From: Rubrobacter xylanophilus DSM 9941
GTDB taxonomy: Bacteria > Actinomycetota > Rubrobacteria > Rubrobacterales > Rubrobacteraceae
Direction: 5' to 3'
DNA: 64,000 nt
Assembly: GCF_000014185.1 (NCBI RefSeq)
Contig: NC_008148.1
Coordinates: 310,001-374,000 of the forward strand
Both the position numbers and the translations under genes were made by a program. This document shows positions 31,335 to 39,970 of the stretch, one piece after another (positions within the stretch are counted from its first letter, which is position 1; each line of letters opens with the position of its first letter). The notes under the pieces were generated by a model. That model did not search any database. It had not been told where the DNA came from and saw only the letters and a program-made list of their open reading frames with translations.

Positions 31335-33145
31335 TCCGCCGCCACCGCCTCCCCCTCGGGGCGGAGTACCTCGGGGACGGGCGGACCCGCTTCTCCCTCT
31401 GGGCCCCGGCGGCCTCCTCGGTGGAGCTCGTCCTCGAGGGCGGCTCGTCGCGCATGGAGCGGGGCGAGGGCGGCGTCTTCTCCCTCACGACCGGCGCCGC
31501 CCCCGGCGCCCGCTACCGCTACCGGATAGACGGCGGGCAGGAGGTCCCCGACCCGGCCTCCCGCTTCCAGCCGGAGGACGTGCACGGCCCGAGCGCCGTC
31601 GTGGACCCGGCCTCCTTCGAGTGGGGCGACGGGGGCTGGCGGGGACGGCCCTGGCACGAGGCGGTCGTCTACGAGCTGCACGTGGGGACCTTCTCCCCGG
31701 AGGGCACCTTCCGGGGGGCGTGCGAGCGGCTCGACCACCTCGCCGGACTCGGCGTGACGGCCGTAGAGCTGATGCCGCTCGCGGACTTCCCCGGCTCCCG
31801 CAACTGGGGCTACGACGGCGTGCTGCCCTACGCCCCCGACTCCTCCTACGGGACGCCGGAGGAGCTCAAGGAGCTGGTGCAGGCCGCGCACGGGCGGGGG
31901 ATCATGGTCCTCCTCGACGTGGTCTACAACCACTTCGGGCCGGAGGGCAACTACCTCCCCCTGTACGCGCCGCGGTTCTTCACCGAGAGGCACGCCACGC
32001 CGTGGGGGGCGGCGGTCAACTTCGACGATGCGGGCAGCGAGACGGTGCGCGAGTTCTTCGTGCACAACGCGCTCTACTGGATCGAGGAGTACGGCTTCGA
32101 CGGCCTCAGGCTCGACGCCGTCCACGCCATAAGGGACGACTCGGGGCGGCACTTCCTCGCAGAGCTCGCGGAGCGCATAAGGGGCGGCCCCGGGCGCGGG
32201 CGGCGCGTGCACCTCGTCCTCGAGAACGAGGAGAACGAGGCCTCCCTGCTGCGCCCGGCCGGCGAGGGGCGCAGCCTCTACGACGCGCAGTGGAACGACG
32301 ACCTCCACCACGCCCTGCACGTCGCGCTCACCGGCGAGGACGCCGCCTACTACGCCGACTACGCCGACGCTCCGGTGCGGCACCTGGGGAGGTGCCTCGC
32401 CGAGGGCTTCGCCTACCAGGGCGACCCCTCGCGCCACCGCGGCGACAGGAGGGGCGAGCCGAGCGCCGACCTCGCGCCGCCCGCGTTCGTCGCCTTCCTG
32501 CAGAACCACGACCAGGTCGGCAACCGCGCCTTCGGGGAGCGCATAACCGACCTCGCCTCCCCGGAGGCGGTGCGGGCGGCCGCGGCGGTCTACCTGCTCT
32601 CCCCGCAGGTCCCGATGCTCTTTATGGGGGAGGAGTGGGGCGCCTCCTCGCCGTTCCTCTTCTTCTGCGACTTCGGGGGGGACCTCGCCCCGCTCGTTAC
32701 GCAGGGGCGGCGCGAGGAGTTCGCCTCCTTCCCCGAGTTCTCCGACCCCGAGACGCGCGGGCGCATCCCCGACCCGAACGCGCCGGGGACGTTCGGGGCC
32801 TCGAGGCTCGACTGGGGCGAGCGGGAGGCGCCGGAGCACGCGAGGTGGCTCGACCTCTACCGCGAACTGCTCGCGCTGCGCCGGGAGAGGATAGTGCCCC
32901 TCCTCTCCGGCGCTCCGGGCGGCGGGGGGCGCTACCGGCTCGTCGGCGAGCGGGGGCTGGAGGTGCGCTGGGGCCTCGGGGGCGGGGCGCGCCTGGCGCT
33001 GCGCGCGAACCTGGGGCCGGAGCCGCTCGGGGGCTTCGGGTTGCCCGAGGGGGACCTGCTCTACGCCACGGAGGGGGCGGAGGCCGCCGGCCGGCGGCTT
33101 CCGGGCTGGGCCGCCGTCTGGCACCTGGCGGGGGCCGGCGCGTGA
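31331..33145 (+). CDS. treZ: Maltooligosyltrehalose trehalohydrolase
   Basis: This 604-residue GH13_10 enzyme releases trehalose from the end made by TreY. It has an N-terminal beta domain ([19 protein letters not shown]), then [50 protein letters not shown], the nucleophile in [12 protein letters not shown], the acid in [39 protein letters not shown] and [15 protein letters not shown]. The GTG start overlaps the glgX stop (GTGA, 31331-31334), so translation is coupled. Confidence 0.95.
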
Positions 33146-35883
33146 GGGTCCCGCGCGCCACCTACCGGCTGCAGCTCGGCCCCGGCCTGACCCTCCGCGA
33201 CGCCGCGCGGCTCGTCCCGTACCTGGCGGAGCTCGGGGTGAGCCACCTCTACCTCTCCCCGTGCACCCGGGCGCGGGAGGGGAGCGGCCACGGCTACGAC
33301 GTGGTGGACCACGGCGCCCTCGACCCCGCGCTCGGGGGAGAGGAGGGCTACGCGGCCCTCCTGCGGGCCGTCCGGGAGCGCGGCATGGGCCTCCTGCTGG
33401 ACTGGGTCCCCAACCACGCGGGCGTCTCCCCGGAGAATGGGCGGTGGATGAGCGTGCTGGAGCACGGCCCGGCCTCCCCCCACGCCCGCTTCTTCGACAT
33501 CGACTGGGACCCGCCGGGGCGCCCCCACCTGCGCGGCAGGGTGCTGCTGCCGGTGCTGGGCGACCACTACCGGGCGGTGCTGGAGCGCGGGGAGCTGGAG
33601 CTGGCCCTGGAGGCGGGGCGGGGGGCGCTCTGCGTCCGCTACTACGGGCACCGCTTCCCGGTGGACCCAGCCACCTACCCGGCGGTGCTCGCTGCCTCCG
33701 GGGAGCCGGAGCTCGTGCGGCTCGCCGCCCGGTTCGCCGCCCTGCCGGACCGCAGCCCGGGGAGGGGGGCGGAGAGGGTGCGCCGGACGGAGGCCCTGCG
33801 CGAGAGGCTCGCCGGGCTGCTCCGGGAGTCGGGAAGGGCGCGGCGGGCGCTGGAGGGGGTTCTGGAGGGCCCGGGGCGCGACCCGGAGGAGCTCCACCGC
33901 CTGCTGGAGGGGCAGGCCTACCGCCTGGCGTACTGGCGGGTGGCGGGGGACGAGGTCAACTACCGCCGCTTCTTCGCCATAAACGACCTGGTGGGGCTTC
34001 GCGTCGAGGATGGCCGGGTCTTCGAGGAGACCCACCGCCTCGCCCTGGACCTGCTGCGCCGGGGCGCGGCGGACGGGCTGCGGATAGACCACCCGGACGG
34101 GCTGCGCGACCCGGCGGGCTACCTCCGGCGGCTGCGGGAGGCGGCGGGGCGGCCCTTCTACCTGGTGGTGGAGAAGATCCTCTGCGGGAACGAGGAGCTG
34201 CCCGGGGACTGGTCCGTGGAGGGGACGACCGGCTACGAGTTCGCGAACCTGGCGGGGGGGCTCTTCGTGGACGCGGAGGGGGAGGCCGGGATGGACCGCG
34301 CCTACCGGCGCTTCACCGGGGAGCAGAGGACCTTCCGGGAGGTTGCCCGCGAGGGCAAGCGGCTGGCGATGGAGGAGGAGCTGTCCGCGGGGCTGGACGC
34401 GCTCGCCTGGCGCATGCTGGAGCTCTCCCGGCGGCGCCGGCGCTACGACCTCACGCTGAACGCCCTGCGCCGGGCGCTCGCCGGGGTGGTGGAGCACCTG
34501 GAGGTCTACAGGACCTACGCCACCCCGGAGGGGCTCCCGGAGCCCGACCGGCGGCGGCTCGCGGAGGCCATAGAGCGGGCGGGCGCCGGGGGCCGCGGGG
34601 ACCCAGCCCTCTTCGGCTTTCTGCGGCGGGTGCTGCTGCTGGAGGACGGGGAGCTGCGGGAGGCGGCGCGGCTTCTGATGGACCTCCAGCAGCAGACGGG
34701 GGCTGTGATGGCCAAGGGCGTCGAGGACACCGCGCTCTACCGCTACAATCGGCTGGTCGCGCTCAACGAGGTCGGGGGGGAGCCGGACCGCTTCGGGGTG
34801 GCGCCAGAGGAGCTCCACCGCTGGGCGCTGCGCCGCCGGGAGCGGCACCCGCACGCGCTGCTGGCCGCCTCCACCCACGACACCAAGCGCTCGGAGGACG
34901 TCCGGGCCCGGCTGGCGGCCCTCTCGGAGCTGCCGGGAGAGTGGGGGGAGCGGGTGGAGCGCTGGGCCCGGATCAACGCCCCGCACCGGGGGAGGGTGGG
35001 CGGGCGCGAGGCCCCGGCGCGGGAGGACGAGTACCTGCTCTACCAGACGCTCCTCGGCGCCTGGCCGCTCGGCGAGGACGAGGGGTTTGCCGGCCGGATC
35101 TCGGCCTACATGCGCAAGGCGGTGCGGGAGGCCAAGGTCCGCAGCTCCTGGATCTCGCCGGACGAGGCCTACGAGGAGGCGCTGGAGCGCTTCGTGCGGG
35201 CGGTCCTCTCGCCGGAGACGGGGAGCGGTTTCCTGGAGGACTTTCTGCCCTTCCAGCGCCGGATCGCCCGCCTCGGCGCGCTCACGAGCCTCTCCCAGAC
35301 CCTGATCCGGCTGGCCTTCCCCGGCGTCCCGGACCTCTACCGGGGCGCGGAGCTCTGGGACCTCTCGCTGGTGGACCCGGACAACCGCCGCCCCGTGGAC
35401 TACGGCCTCAGAGAGAGGCTCCTGCACGAGCTGGGGCGGGCGGGGGTGCGCGCCCTGCTCGACGAGGGCGCCTGGCAGAGCGGGCTCCCCAAGCTCCACC
35501 TCCTGCGCGCGGCGCTCGGGCTGCGCGCCGAGCGCCCGGAGCTCTTCTCCGGGGGGGAGTACCTGCCTCTGCGGGCCGAGGGCCCCCGCGCACGCCACGT
35601 CTTCGCCTTCGCCCGCCGCCTCGGGGAGGAGGTGGCGGTCGCGGCCGCCCCGCGCCTGGTGGCGAACCTCGCCGCCCCCTCCGGACCGCTCGGCTTCCGT
35701 CCCGGCGCGTGGGAGGGGACCCTCCTTCCGGTCCCGCCCGCCGGGGAGGGCTACCGCAACGTGCTCTCCGGCGATGCCGGGGAGCTCCCCGGCGAGCGGG
35801 AAGGAGGCGCGCTGCGCCTCCCCGCCGGGGAGCTCTTCGGCCGCTTCCCGGTCGCCCTCCTCGTCCCCGTTCGCCGGGCTTGA
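33142..35883 (+). CDS. treY: Maltooligosyltrehalose synthase
   Basis: This 913-residue GH13_26 enzyme converts the reducing-end alpha-1,4 bond of maltooligosaccharides into the alpha,alpha-1,1 trehalose linkage. Seen: RATYRLQLGPGLTLRDAARL, SHLYLSPCTRAREGSGHGYD, LLLDWVPNHAGVSPENGRWM, FFDIDW, INDLVGLRVED, the nucleophile in GLRIDHPDGLRDP, the acid in VVEKIL, VMAKGVEDTALYRYNRLVAL, STHDTKRSEDVRARL and PDLYRGAELWDLSLVDPDNR. The GTG overlaps the treZ stop. It is the last gene of the operon. Its TGA is embedded in the -35 box of the next promoter, and no terminator is visible between them. Confidence 0.95.
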   Translation: MRVPRATYRLQLGPGLTLRDAARLVPYLAELGVSHLYLSPCTRAREGSGHGYDVVDHGALDPALGGEEGYAALLRAVRERGMGLLLDWVPNHAGVSPENGRWMSVLEHGPASPHARFFDIDWDPPGRPHLRGRVLLPVLGDHYRAVLERGELELALEAGRGALCVRYYGHRFPVDPATYPAVLAASGEPELVRLAARFAALPDRSPGRGAERVRRTEALRERLAGLLRESGRARRALEGVLEGPGRDPEELHRLLEGQAYRLAYWRVAGDEVNYRRFFAINDLVGLRVEDGRVFEETHRLALDLLRRGAADGLRIDHPDGLRDPAGYLRRLREAAGRPFYLVVEKILCGNEELPGDWSVEGTTGYEFANLAGGLFVDAEGEAGMDRAYRRFTGEQRTFREVAREGKRLAMEEELSAGLDALAWRMLELSRRRRRYDLTLNALRRALAGVVEHLEVYRTYATPEGLPEPDRRRLAEAIERAGAGGRGDPALFGFLRRVLLLEDGELREAARLLMDLQQQTGAVMAKGVEDTALYRYNRLVALNEVGGEPDRFGVAPEELHRWALRRRERHPHALLAASTHDTKRSEDVRARLAALSELPGEWGERVERWARINAPHRGRVGGREAPAREDEYLLYQTLLGAWPLGEDEGFAGRISAYMRKAVREAKVRSSWISPDEAYEEALERFVRAVLSPETGSGFLEDFLPFQRRIARLGALTSLSQTLIRLAFPGVPDLYRGAELWDLSLVDPDNRRPVDYGLRERLLHELGRAGVRALLDEGAWQSGLPKLHLLRAALGLRAERPELFSGGEYLPLRAEGPRARHVFAFARRLGEEVAVAAAPRLVANLAAPSGPLGFRPGAWEGTLLPVPPAGEGYRNVLSGDAGELPGEREGGALRLPAGELFGRFPVALLVPVRRA

Positions 35884-35919
35884 CACCTCCCGCGGCCCTT
35901 GTTAGGGTGCGCGCCCGTG
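35880..35919 (+). promoter_or_regulatory. Extended promoter, twin of the one at 20864
   Basis: TTGACA (35880-35885, sharing bases with the treY stop), a 17-bp spacer and TGTTAGGGT (TAGGGT at 35903-35908) are followed by GCGCCCGTGT. It drives the exported protein at 36098 through a leader of about 180 bases. Confidence 0.75.
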
Positions 35920-35976
35920 TGAAGGCGTGCAGGCTAGGAGATCTGGAGGGGGTGCACGTCCCGACACGAGAGCCGG

Positions 35977-36046
35977 GAGGGGCCTTCCGGTAGATGGACC
36001 GGGGTAGCGGCCCCTCTCTACCTGCCGGGCCCGGAGCCCGGGCCCG
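35977..36046 (+). promoter_or_regulatory. Structured 5' leader with two GC hairpins
   Basis: The leader between the promoter and the TTG at 36098 contains a nested hairpin. The outer stem GAGGGGCC/GGCCCCTC pairs 35977-35984 with 36009-36016; the inner stem CCGGT/ACCGG pairs 35987-35991 with 35998-36002. A second 8-bp hairpin (CGGGCCCG, 36026-36033 with 36039-36046) follows. No T tract follows, and the ribosome site AAGGAGG lies about 40 bases on. It could be a cis-regulatory RNA or an mRNA-stabilising leader; I recognise no known riboswitch class. Confidence 0.5.
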
Positions 36047-36097
36047 TTCCAGAGCAGATCCGGCAATGACAGCGACCGCTCAAGGAGGTGTCTTTCC

Positions 36098-36559
36098 TTG
36101 AGGCACGTAGCGACGATCGCCGCCATGGCGGCGATGCTCATGTTCGCCGCGGCCGCCGCGCTCGCCCAGAGCGAGAGCGACCAGGCGACGGTGTGCCACA
36201 AGCCGGGCACGCCCGCGGAGCACACCCTCACCGTGGACGAGAGCGCGCTCGATGCGCACCTGGACCACGGCGACACCGAGGGGGCTTGCCCCGGGCAGGC
36301 CGCCGGGCAGTACGAGGACGCGGGCGCCGGGCAGTACGCGGATATCGGCGGCGAGGCCGGGGCGAGCGCGGCCGCGGAGCAGTACTCGGACAGCTCCGCC
36401 GCCGCCGGCTCGCAGGGCAACGTGCAGAGCAGCGCCGACCTCCAGTACGGGGGCACGAGCGCCGAGATCCAGAACAACACCCAGGTGAACCAGACCGTCT
36501 CGGCGGAGGGAGACGTAAACCAGAGCTTCTTCTTCGCAGGCTCCGGGGGGCGGGGATAG
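36098..36559 (+). CDS. Small exported protein with CHKPGTP motif and Q/A/G-rich tail
   Basis: This is a 153-residue protein. Residues 1-24 form a signal peptide (MLMFAAAAALAQ). The next segment (VCHKPGTPAEHTLTVDESA, then LDAHLDHGDTEGAC) is a short cysteine-flanked module seen in many secreted bacterial proteins of unknown function. The rest is low-complexity and rich in Gly, Ala, Gln and Ser, with repeated QY units (GQYEDAG, GQYADIG, EQYSDSS, LQYGG), then NVQSSADLQ, NNTQVNQTVSAEGDVNQS and a striking FFF near the end. The TTG start is set by AAGGAGG 8-10 bases upstream. The asparagine/glutamine-rich tail could be surface-associated or aggregating; this is inference. A strong terminator follows. 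Confidence 0.72.
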   Translation: MRHVATIAAMAAMLMFAAAAALAQSESDQATVCHKPGTPAEHTLTVDESALDAHLDHGDTEGACPGQAAGQYEDAGAGQYADIGGEAGASAAAEQYSDSSAAAGSQGNVQSSADLQYGGTSAEIQNNTQVNQTVSAEGDVNQSFFFAGSGGRG

Positions 36560-36626
36560 CGGGACGCCCCCGCTAGGGCGCACGCCCCCTCTCCGGCCGG
36601 ACGCCTTCGCACGCCCTTGATGTGGC

Positions 36627-36663
36627 CGCAAGCGGGCGGGTTCTCCCGCCCGCTTGCGTTTTT
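36627..36663 (+). terminator. Intrinsic terminator after the exported protein gene
   Basis: The 14-bp perfect stem (36627-36640 with 36645-36658) has a TTCT loop followed by TTTTT. Confidence 0.92.
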
Positions 36664-36708
36664 CTCTGCTCTTCTTTTTGTTTGCGGGAGGGGTGCTATC
36701 TTCGTGGC

Positions 36709-37332
36709 ATGAGGGGCCTGGCCGCTGCTCTGCTCTTCGCCCTCCTCGCCGGTGCGGGCTGGCTTCTCCTGCAGCGCCGGCGCCCGGTGCCGATGCCCGC
36801 CGGGCTCTCTTTCCTTTTGGAGAGCCGGTACGTGGAGCGCTTCGCCGGGCCGGAGCTGCTCCTGGAGAGGTCCGGCGTCTCGGCGGGGATGCGGGTGCTG
36901 GACGCCGGCTGCGGCGCCGGGCGCCTCGCCGTGTCCGCCGCCCGCCGGGTGGGCCCGGCGGGCGAGGTCGTGGCCCTGGACGTCCGGGAGGGGATGCTCT
37001 CGCGGCTGCGCGGCAGGGTCTCTCGCGAGGGGCTGCGCAACGTGCGCGCGGTGCGGGCGGCACTGGGGGAGGGGGAGCTGGAGGAGGGGGGCTTCGACCG
37101 GGTTCTTCTGGCCATGGTCCTCGGGGAGGTGCGCGACAGGGAGGCGGCGCTGCGCGAGCTCTACCGGGCCCTGAGGCCCGGAGGCGTCCTCTCGGTCACC
37201 GAGCTCTTCCCGGACCCGGACTACCGCCGCCCGCAGACCGTGCTGCGGCTCGCCGAGGGGGCGGGGTTCCGCCCCGAGGCCCGCTACGGGCGCTTCCCGG
37301 CCTTCACCCTCAACCTCCGGAGACCCGCCTGA
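36709..37332 (+). CDS. Membrane-anchored class I SAM-dependent methyltransferase
   Basis: This is a 207-residue protein. Residues 3-20 are a hydrophobic helix (LAAALLFALLAGAGWLLLQ), so the enzyme is anchored to the membrane with a cytosolic catalytic domain. The Rossmann methyltransferase fold starts at about 55: motif I VLDAGCGAGRLAV, the acidic loop VVALDVREGML, and a motif IV region FDRVLLAMVLGEV, then the ubiE/methyltransf_11-type segment LYRALRPGGVLSVTE. The substrate is unknown. The start ATG lies six bases after a TATCTT -10 box (36697-36702) with no Shine-Dalgarno, so the mRNA is probably leaderless. Its 3' end overlaps the convergent gene by 23 bp. Confidence 0.82.
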   Translation: MRGLAAALLFALLAGAGWLLLQRRRPVPMPAGLSFLLESRYVERFAGPELLLERSGVSAGMRVLDAGCGAGRLAVSAARRVGPAGEVVALDVREGMLSRLRGRVSREGLRNVRAVRAALGEGELEEGGFDRVLLAMVLGEVRDREAALRELYRALRPGGVLSVTELFPDPDYRRPQTVLRLAEGAGFRPEARYGRFPAFTLNLRRPA

Positions 37333-37708
37333 GCACCCGCCGCAGCAGCCCGCCGCGGCGCTCCTCCCGCCGCCCGGCCTCCCCCTGCTGGCGCAGCAGG
37401 GCCGCGAGGAGCTCGCGCTCCACCACCCGCACCTCCATCCCGCCCTCCCAGCTCTCCGGGGGCGGGCTCAGGGCGGCGTAGCGCACCTCCTCGCCCTGGT
37501 GCTCCAGCATGGCGGCCAGCTCCCCGGCCGAGACCTCCAGCGGCCTCCAGTCCCGGCCGAAGTCCCCGGTGGACTCCAGAAACTCCCGCGCCTCCTCGAC
37601 GGAGGAGAACACGGGGATGGCCTCGCCGTCGTCGAGGACGATCGCCAGAAGCCCGGCCCCGCCCTCGGGCCCCCCGACTATCACGACGTGCGATGCCCCG
37701 CCGCTCAT
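37310..37708 (-). CDS. Uncharacterised 132-residue protein
   Basis: I do not recognise a family. The N-terminal 95 residues look alpha/beta (SHVVIVGGPEGGAGLLAIVL, then PVFSSVEEAREFLEST, a pattern common in small regulatory or immunity-like domains). The C-terminal 35 residues are strongly basic and helical (EAGRREERRGGLLRRVLRRV). No signal peptide or membrane segment is present. It overlaps the 3' end of the methyltransferase gene and precedes a second small minus-strand gene whose start is 333 bp upstream. Confidence 0.6.
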   Translation of the reverse strand: MSGGASHVVIVGGPEGGAGLLAIVLDDGEAIPVFSSVEEAREFLESTGDFGRDWRPLEVSAGELAAMLEHQGEEVRYAALSPPPESWEGGMEVRVVERELLAALLRQQGEAGRREERRGGLLRRVLRRVSGG

Positions 37709-37744
37709 CCCTCCGGGAGGATAGCAGGCCCGCGGGGCGGGGGG

Positions 37745-38041
37745 CTAGCCCGCCGGCGGCTCCTGGCCCGGGGCGGTGATCCCTATGCCCGGACCCTCCG
37801 GGGTGTCCACCACGTTCAGGGTGCTCCCGTCGAGGGCCTCGCTCACGGGGGCCGCGATGTGGAGCAGGGGCTCCCCCTGGTGCTCCACCACCTGGTCGTC
37901 CTCCCGCGGCTCGCCGGCCGCTATGCCTACCATGGTCTGGCCGGTGTTCTCGTCCACCACCGGGTCCAGCCGCAGGACGGTGCCCTCGGGGTGCTCCACG
38001 TTGCGGAAGAGCTCCTTGGCCTCCTCGGTCACCTCGATCAT
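37745..38041 (-). CDS. Small acidic protein, HesB/IscA-like pattern without cysteines
   Basis: This is a 98-residue, strongly acidic protein. The opening IEVTEEAKELFRNVEHPEG and the alternating strands with LLHIAAPVSEALDGSTLNVV recall the A-type iron-sulfur carrier fold (HesB/IscA), but no cysteine is present, so cluster binding is not possible in the usual way. This resemblance is by eye only. ATG 38041 is preceded by AAGGAG at five bases, which decides it over an in-frame GTG at 38065. It is divergent from the SDR at 38184 across a 21-bp dyad. Confidence 0.6.
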   Translation of the reverse strand: MIEVTEEAKELFRNVEHPEGTVLRLDPVVDENTGQTMVGIAAGEPREDDQVVEHQGEPLLHIAAPVSEALDGSTLNVVDTPEGPGIGITAPGQEPPAG

Positions 38042-38115
38042 GGGTTCTCCTTCGGGAGCGTGCACTCTCTCTACACCCCGAACGCTACCATCTTCCCGGC
38101 CCCTTTAAACCCGAA

Positions 38116-38136
38116 CCCTGAAGCCAGGCTTCAGGG
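38116..38136. promoter_or_regulatory. 21-bp perfect dyad between divergent genes
   Basis: CCCTGAAGCC-A-GGCTTCAGGG has 10-bp arms and one central base. It lies midway between the starts at 38041 (minus) and 38184 (plus), about 28 bp before a weak plus-strand -10 (TAGGCT, 38164-38169). It is a good operator candidate. It could also form an RNA hairpin, but there is no T tract. Confidence 0.5.
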
Positions 38137-38183
38137 AGGCTGGCATCCCGCCGCGCTCCGGGTTAGGCTCCTTGGAGCGGGAG

Positions 38184-38999
38184 ATGGAGGCAGGGAACAC
38201 AAAGACGGCGCTCGTCACCGGCTCGACGGACGGGCTGGGCCGCGGGGTGGCCCGGGAGCTCGCCCGCCGGGGGTACGCCGTCATCCTGCACGGCCGCAGC
38301 GAGGCCCGCTGCGAGGAGGCGGCGGCGGAGCTCCCGGGGGGCGCGGCCGGCTACCTGGTGGCGGACCTCTCCTCCCTCGGGGAGGTCCGAAAGATGGCCC
38401 GGGAGGTTCTCGCGGGGCGCGAGCGCCTCGACCTGCTCGTGAACAACGCGGGGGTCATCTCCCGCGAGCGCCGGGAGAGCCGGGAGGGCTTCGAGCTGAC
38501 CTTCGCCGTGAACTACCTCTCCCACTTCCTGCTCACGCTCCTGCTCCTCCCGCTGCTGCGCCGCTCGGCGCCCGCCCGGGTGGTGAACGTCGCCTCGGCC
38601 GCCCAGAGCCCCATAGACTTCGAGGACCCCATGATGGAGCGCTCCTACAGCCCCATGGAGGCCTACGCCCGCAGCAAGCTGGCCCAGGTGATGTTCTCCT
38701 TCGCGCTGGCCGGGCGGCTCTCCGGGACGGGCGTCTGCGTCAACGCCCTCCACCCGGCCTCGCTGATGGACACCAAGATGGTGCGCGAGAGCTTCGGCCG
38801 CCCCATGAGCTCCGTGGAGGAGGGGGTGCGGGCCGTCGTGCGCCTCGCCGCCTCTTCCGAGCTGGAGGGGGTCTCCGGCCGCTACTTCGAGGGCACCCGC
38901 GAGGCCCGGGCCCACCCGCAGGCCTACGACCCTGCGGCCCGGGAGCGCCTGTGGGAGCTGAGCGAGGGGCTCTGCGGCGCCCTGGATGCGGGCCGCTGA
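38184..38999 (+). CDS. Short-chain dehydrogenase/reductase (retinol dehydrogenase-like)
   Basis: This is a 271-residue classical SDR. The cofactor motif is TGSTDGLGRG near the N-terminus, followed by LVADLSSLGEV and NNAGVI. The catalytic serine is in VVNVASAAQ and the Tyr/Lys pair in YARSKLA (YxxxK). The basic residue after the second strand (LHGRSEARCEE) suggests NADP(H). The pattern matches the retinol-dehydrogenase/WW-oxidoreductase-like branch, whose bacterial substrates are mostly unknown. ATG 38184 has GGAG six bases upstream; the TTG at 38172 is less likely. It converges on the dapA-like gene. Confidence 0.85.
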   Translation: MEAGNTKTALVTGSTDGLGRGVARELARRGYAVILHGRSEARCEEAAAELPGGAAGYLVADLSSLGEVRKMAREVLAGRERLDLLVNNAGVISRERRESREGFELTFAVNYLSHFLLTLLLLPLLRRSAPARVVNVASAAQSPIDFEDPMMERSYSPMEAYARSKLAQVMFSFALAGRLSGTGVCVNALHPASLMDTKMVRESFGRPMSSVEEGVRAVVRLAASSELEGVSGRYFEGTREARAHPQAYDPAARERLWELSEGLCGALDAGR

Positions 39000-39037
39000 C
39001 CCCGCCGCGGGCTCCGGCGAGGGGCCCGTCGCCCCCT

Positions 39038-39970
39038 TCAGGGGGCGTGCTCCGCGAGCCCCAGGGTGCGGGCCTCCTCCAGGAGGCGGGCGGCGCTCTC
39101 GCCCTCCAGGTTCACCAGCGGGGGGCGGAGGTTCAGCCAGCGGTCCTCTCCGGTCAGGTCTCGCATCAGGAGCTTCAGCGCCGGGATGGCCGGGTAGGCC
39201 TCCAGGGCCTTCCGCAGCCCGGTCAGGCGCCTCTGGGCGGAGGAGGCCTCCCCGGGTTCGCCGGCCGCGTGCAGGTCGTAGACCCGGCGGGCCAGCCGGG
39301 CGGTCACGTTGGCGGTGGCCGAGATGCAGCCCGCCCCGCCGGCGCGCAGCGTGTCCAGCAGAAAGCGCTCGGTCCCGGCGAAGACCCCGAAGCCGGGCAG
39401 CTCCCGGCACAGCGCCTCTATGCGGGGCCAGCTCCCCTCGCTGTCCTTGATGCCGCGGACCACCTCCGGGTAGTCCGCGGCCAGCCGCCTGACGAGGGGC
39501 ACGCTGATCCCCACGCCCCCCGTCATCTGGGGGAAGTGGTAGAGGTAGAGCCGCAGCCGCCCGTCGCCGACGCGCTCTATGAGCTGCGCGAAGAAGCGGT
39601 AGAGGCCCTCGTCGGTCACGCCCTTGTAGTAGAAGGGGGGGAGGACCAGCACCCCGGCCGCCCCCGCCTCCAGGGCGGCCCGGCTCAGCCAGACGGCCTC
39701 CGTGAGGGCGCAGGAGCCCGTGCCGGGGAGCAGCCGCTCCCCCGGGATGCCGGCCTCCACGAGCGCCTCCAGCGCAGCGGCCCGCTCCTTCGCCGAGAGC
39801 GAGCTCGCCTCCCCCGTGGTCCCGAAGACCCCGAGGCCGTGACACCCGGCCTCCAGCAGCCGCCGGCAGTGGAGGGCGAAGGCCTCGCGGTCCACGTTCA
39901 GGTTGCCGTCCATGGGGGTGAGCGCGGCGGCGAAGACGCCGCGCGGGGCCTCATCCCGGGCTTCGCTCAT
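39038..39970 (-). CDS. DapA/N-acetylneuraminate lyase family aldolase
   Basis: This is a 310-residue class I aldolase TIM barrel. The Schiff-base lysine is in VVRGIKDSEG, the tyrosine in LYLYHFPQMTGG, and the pyruvate-carboxylate loop is GVFGTTGEASSLS (GTTGE). Canonical DapA would read more conservatively after the GTTGE loop and is usually shorter, so a keto-acid or sugar-acid aldolase role is as likely as dihydrodipicolinate synthesis. The start overlaps the upstream membrane gene by 20 bp, placing it last in a ligA-gate-aldolase run. Confidence 0.85.
   Translation of the reverse strand: MSEARDEAPRGVFAAALTPMDGNLNVDREAFALHCRRLLEAGCHGLGVFGTTGEASSLSAKERAAALEALVEAGIPGERLLPGTGSCALTEAVWLSRAALEAGAAGVLVLPPFYYKGVTDEGLYRFFAQLIERVGDGRLRLYLYHFPQMTGGVGISVPLVRRLAADYPEVVRGIKDSEGSWPRIEALCRELPGFGVFAGTERFLLDTLRAGGAGCISATANVTARLARRVYDLHAAGEPGEASSAQRRLTGLRKALEAYPAIPALKLLMRDLTGEDRWLNLRPPLVNLEGESAARLLEEARTLGLAEHAP

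Noticed and set aside
35909-36097. Leader as a c-di-GMP or c-di-AMP riboswitch
   Set aside because: A GGTAG-like segment first suggested GEMM, but the conserved adenines and the receptor tetraloop are absent; no ydaO core is visible either.
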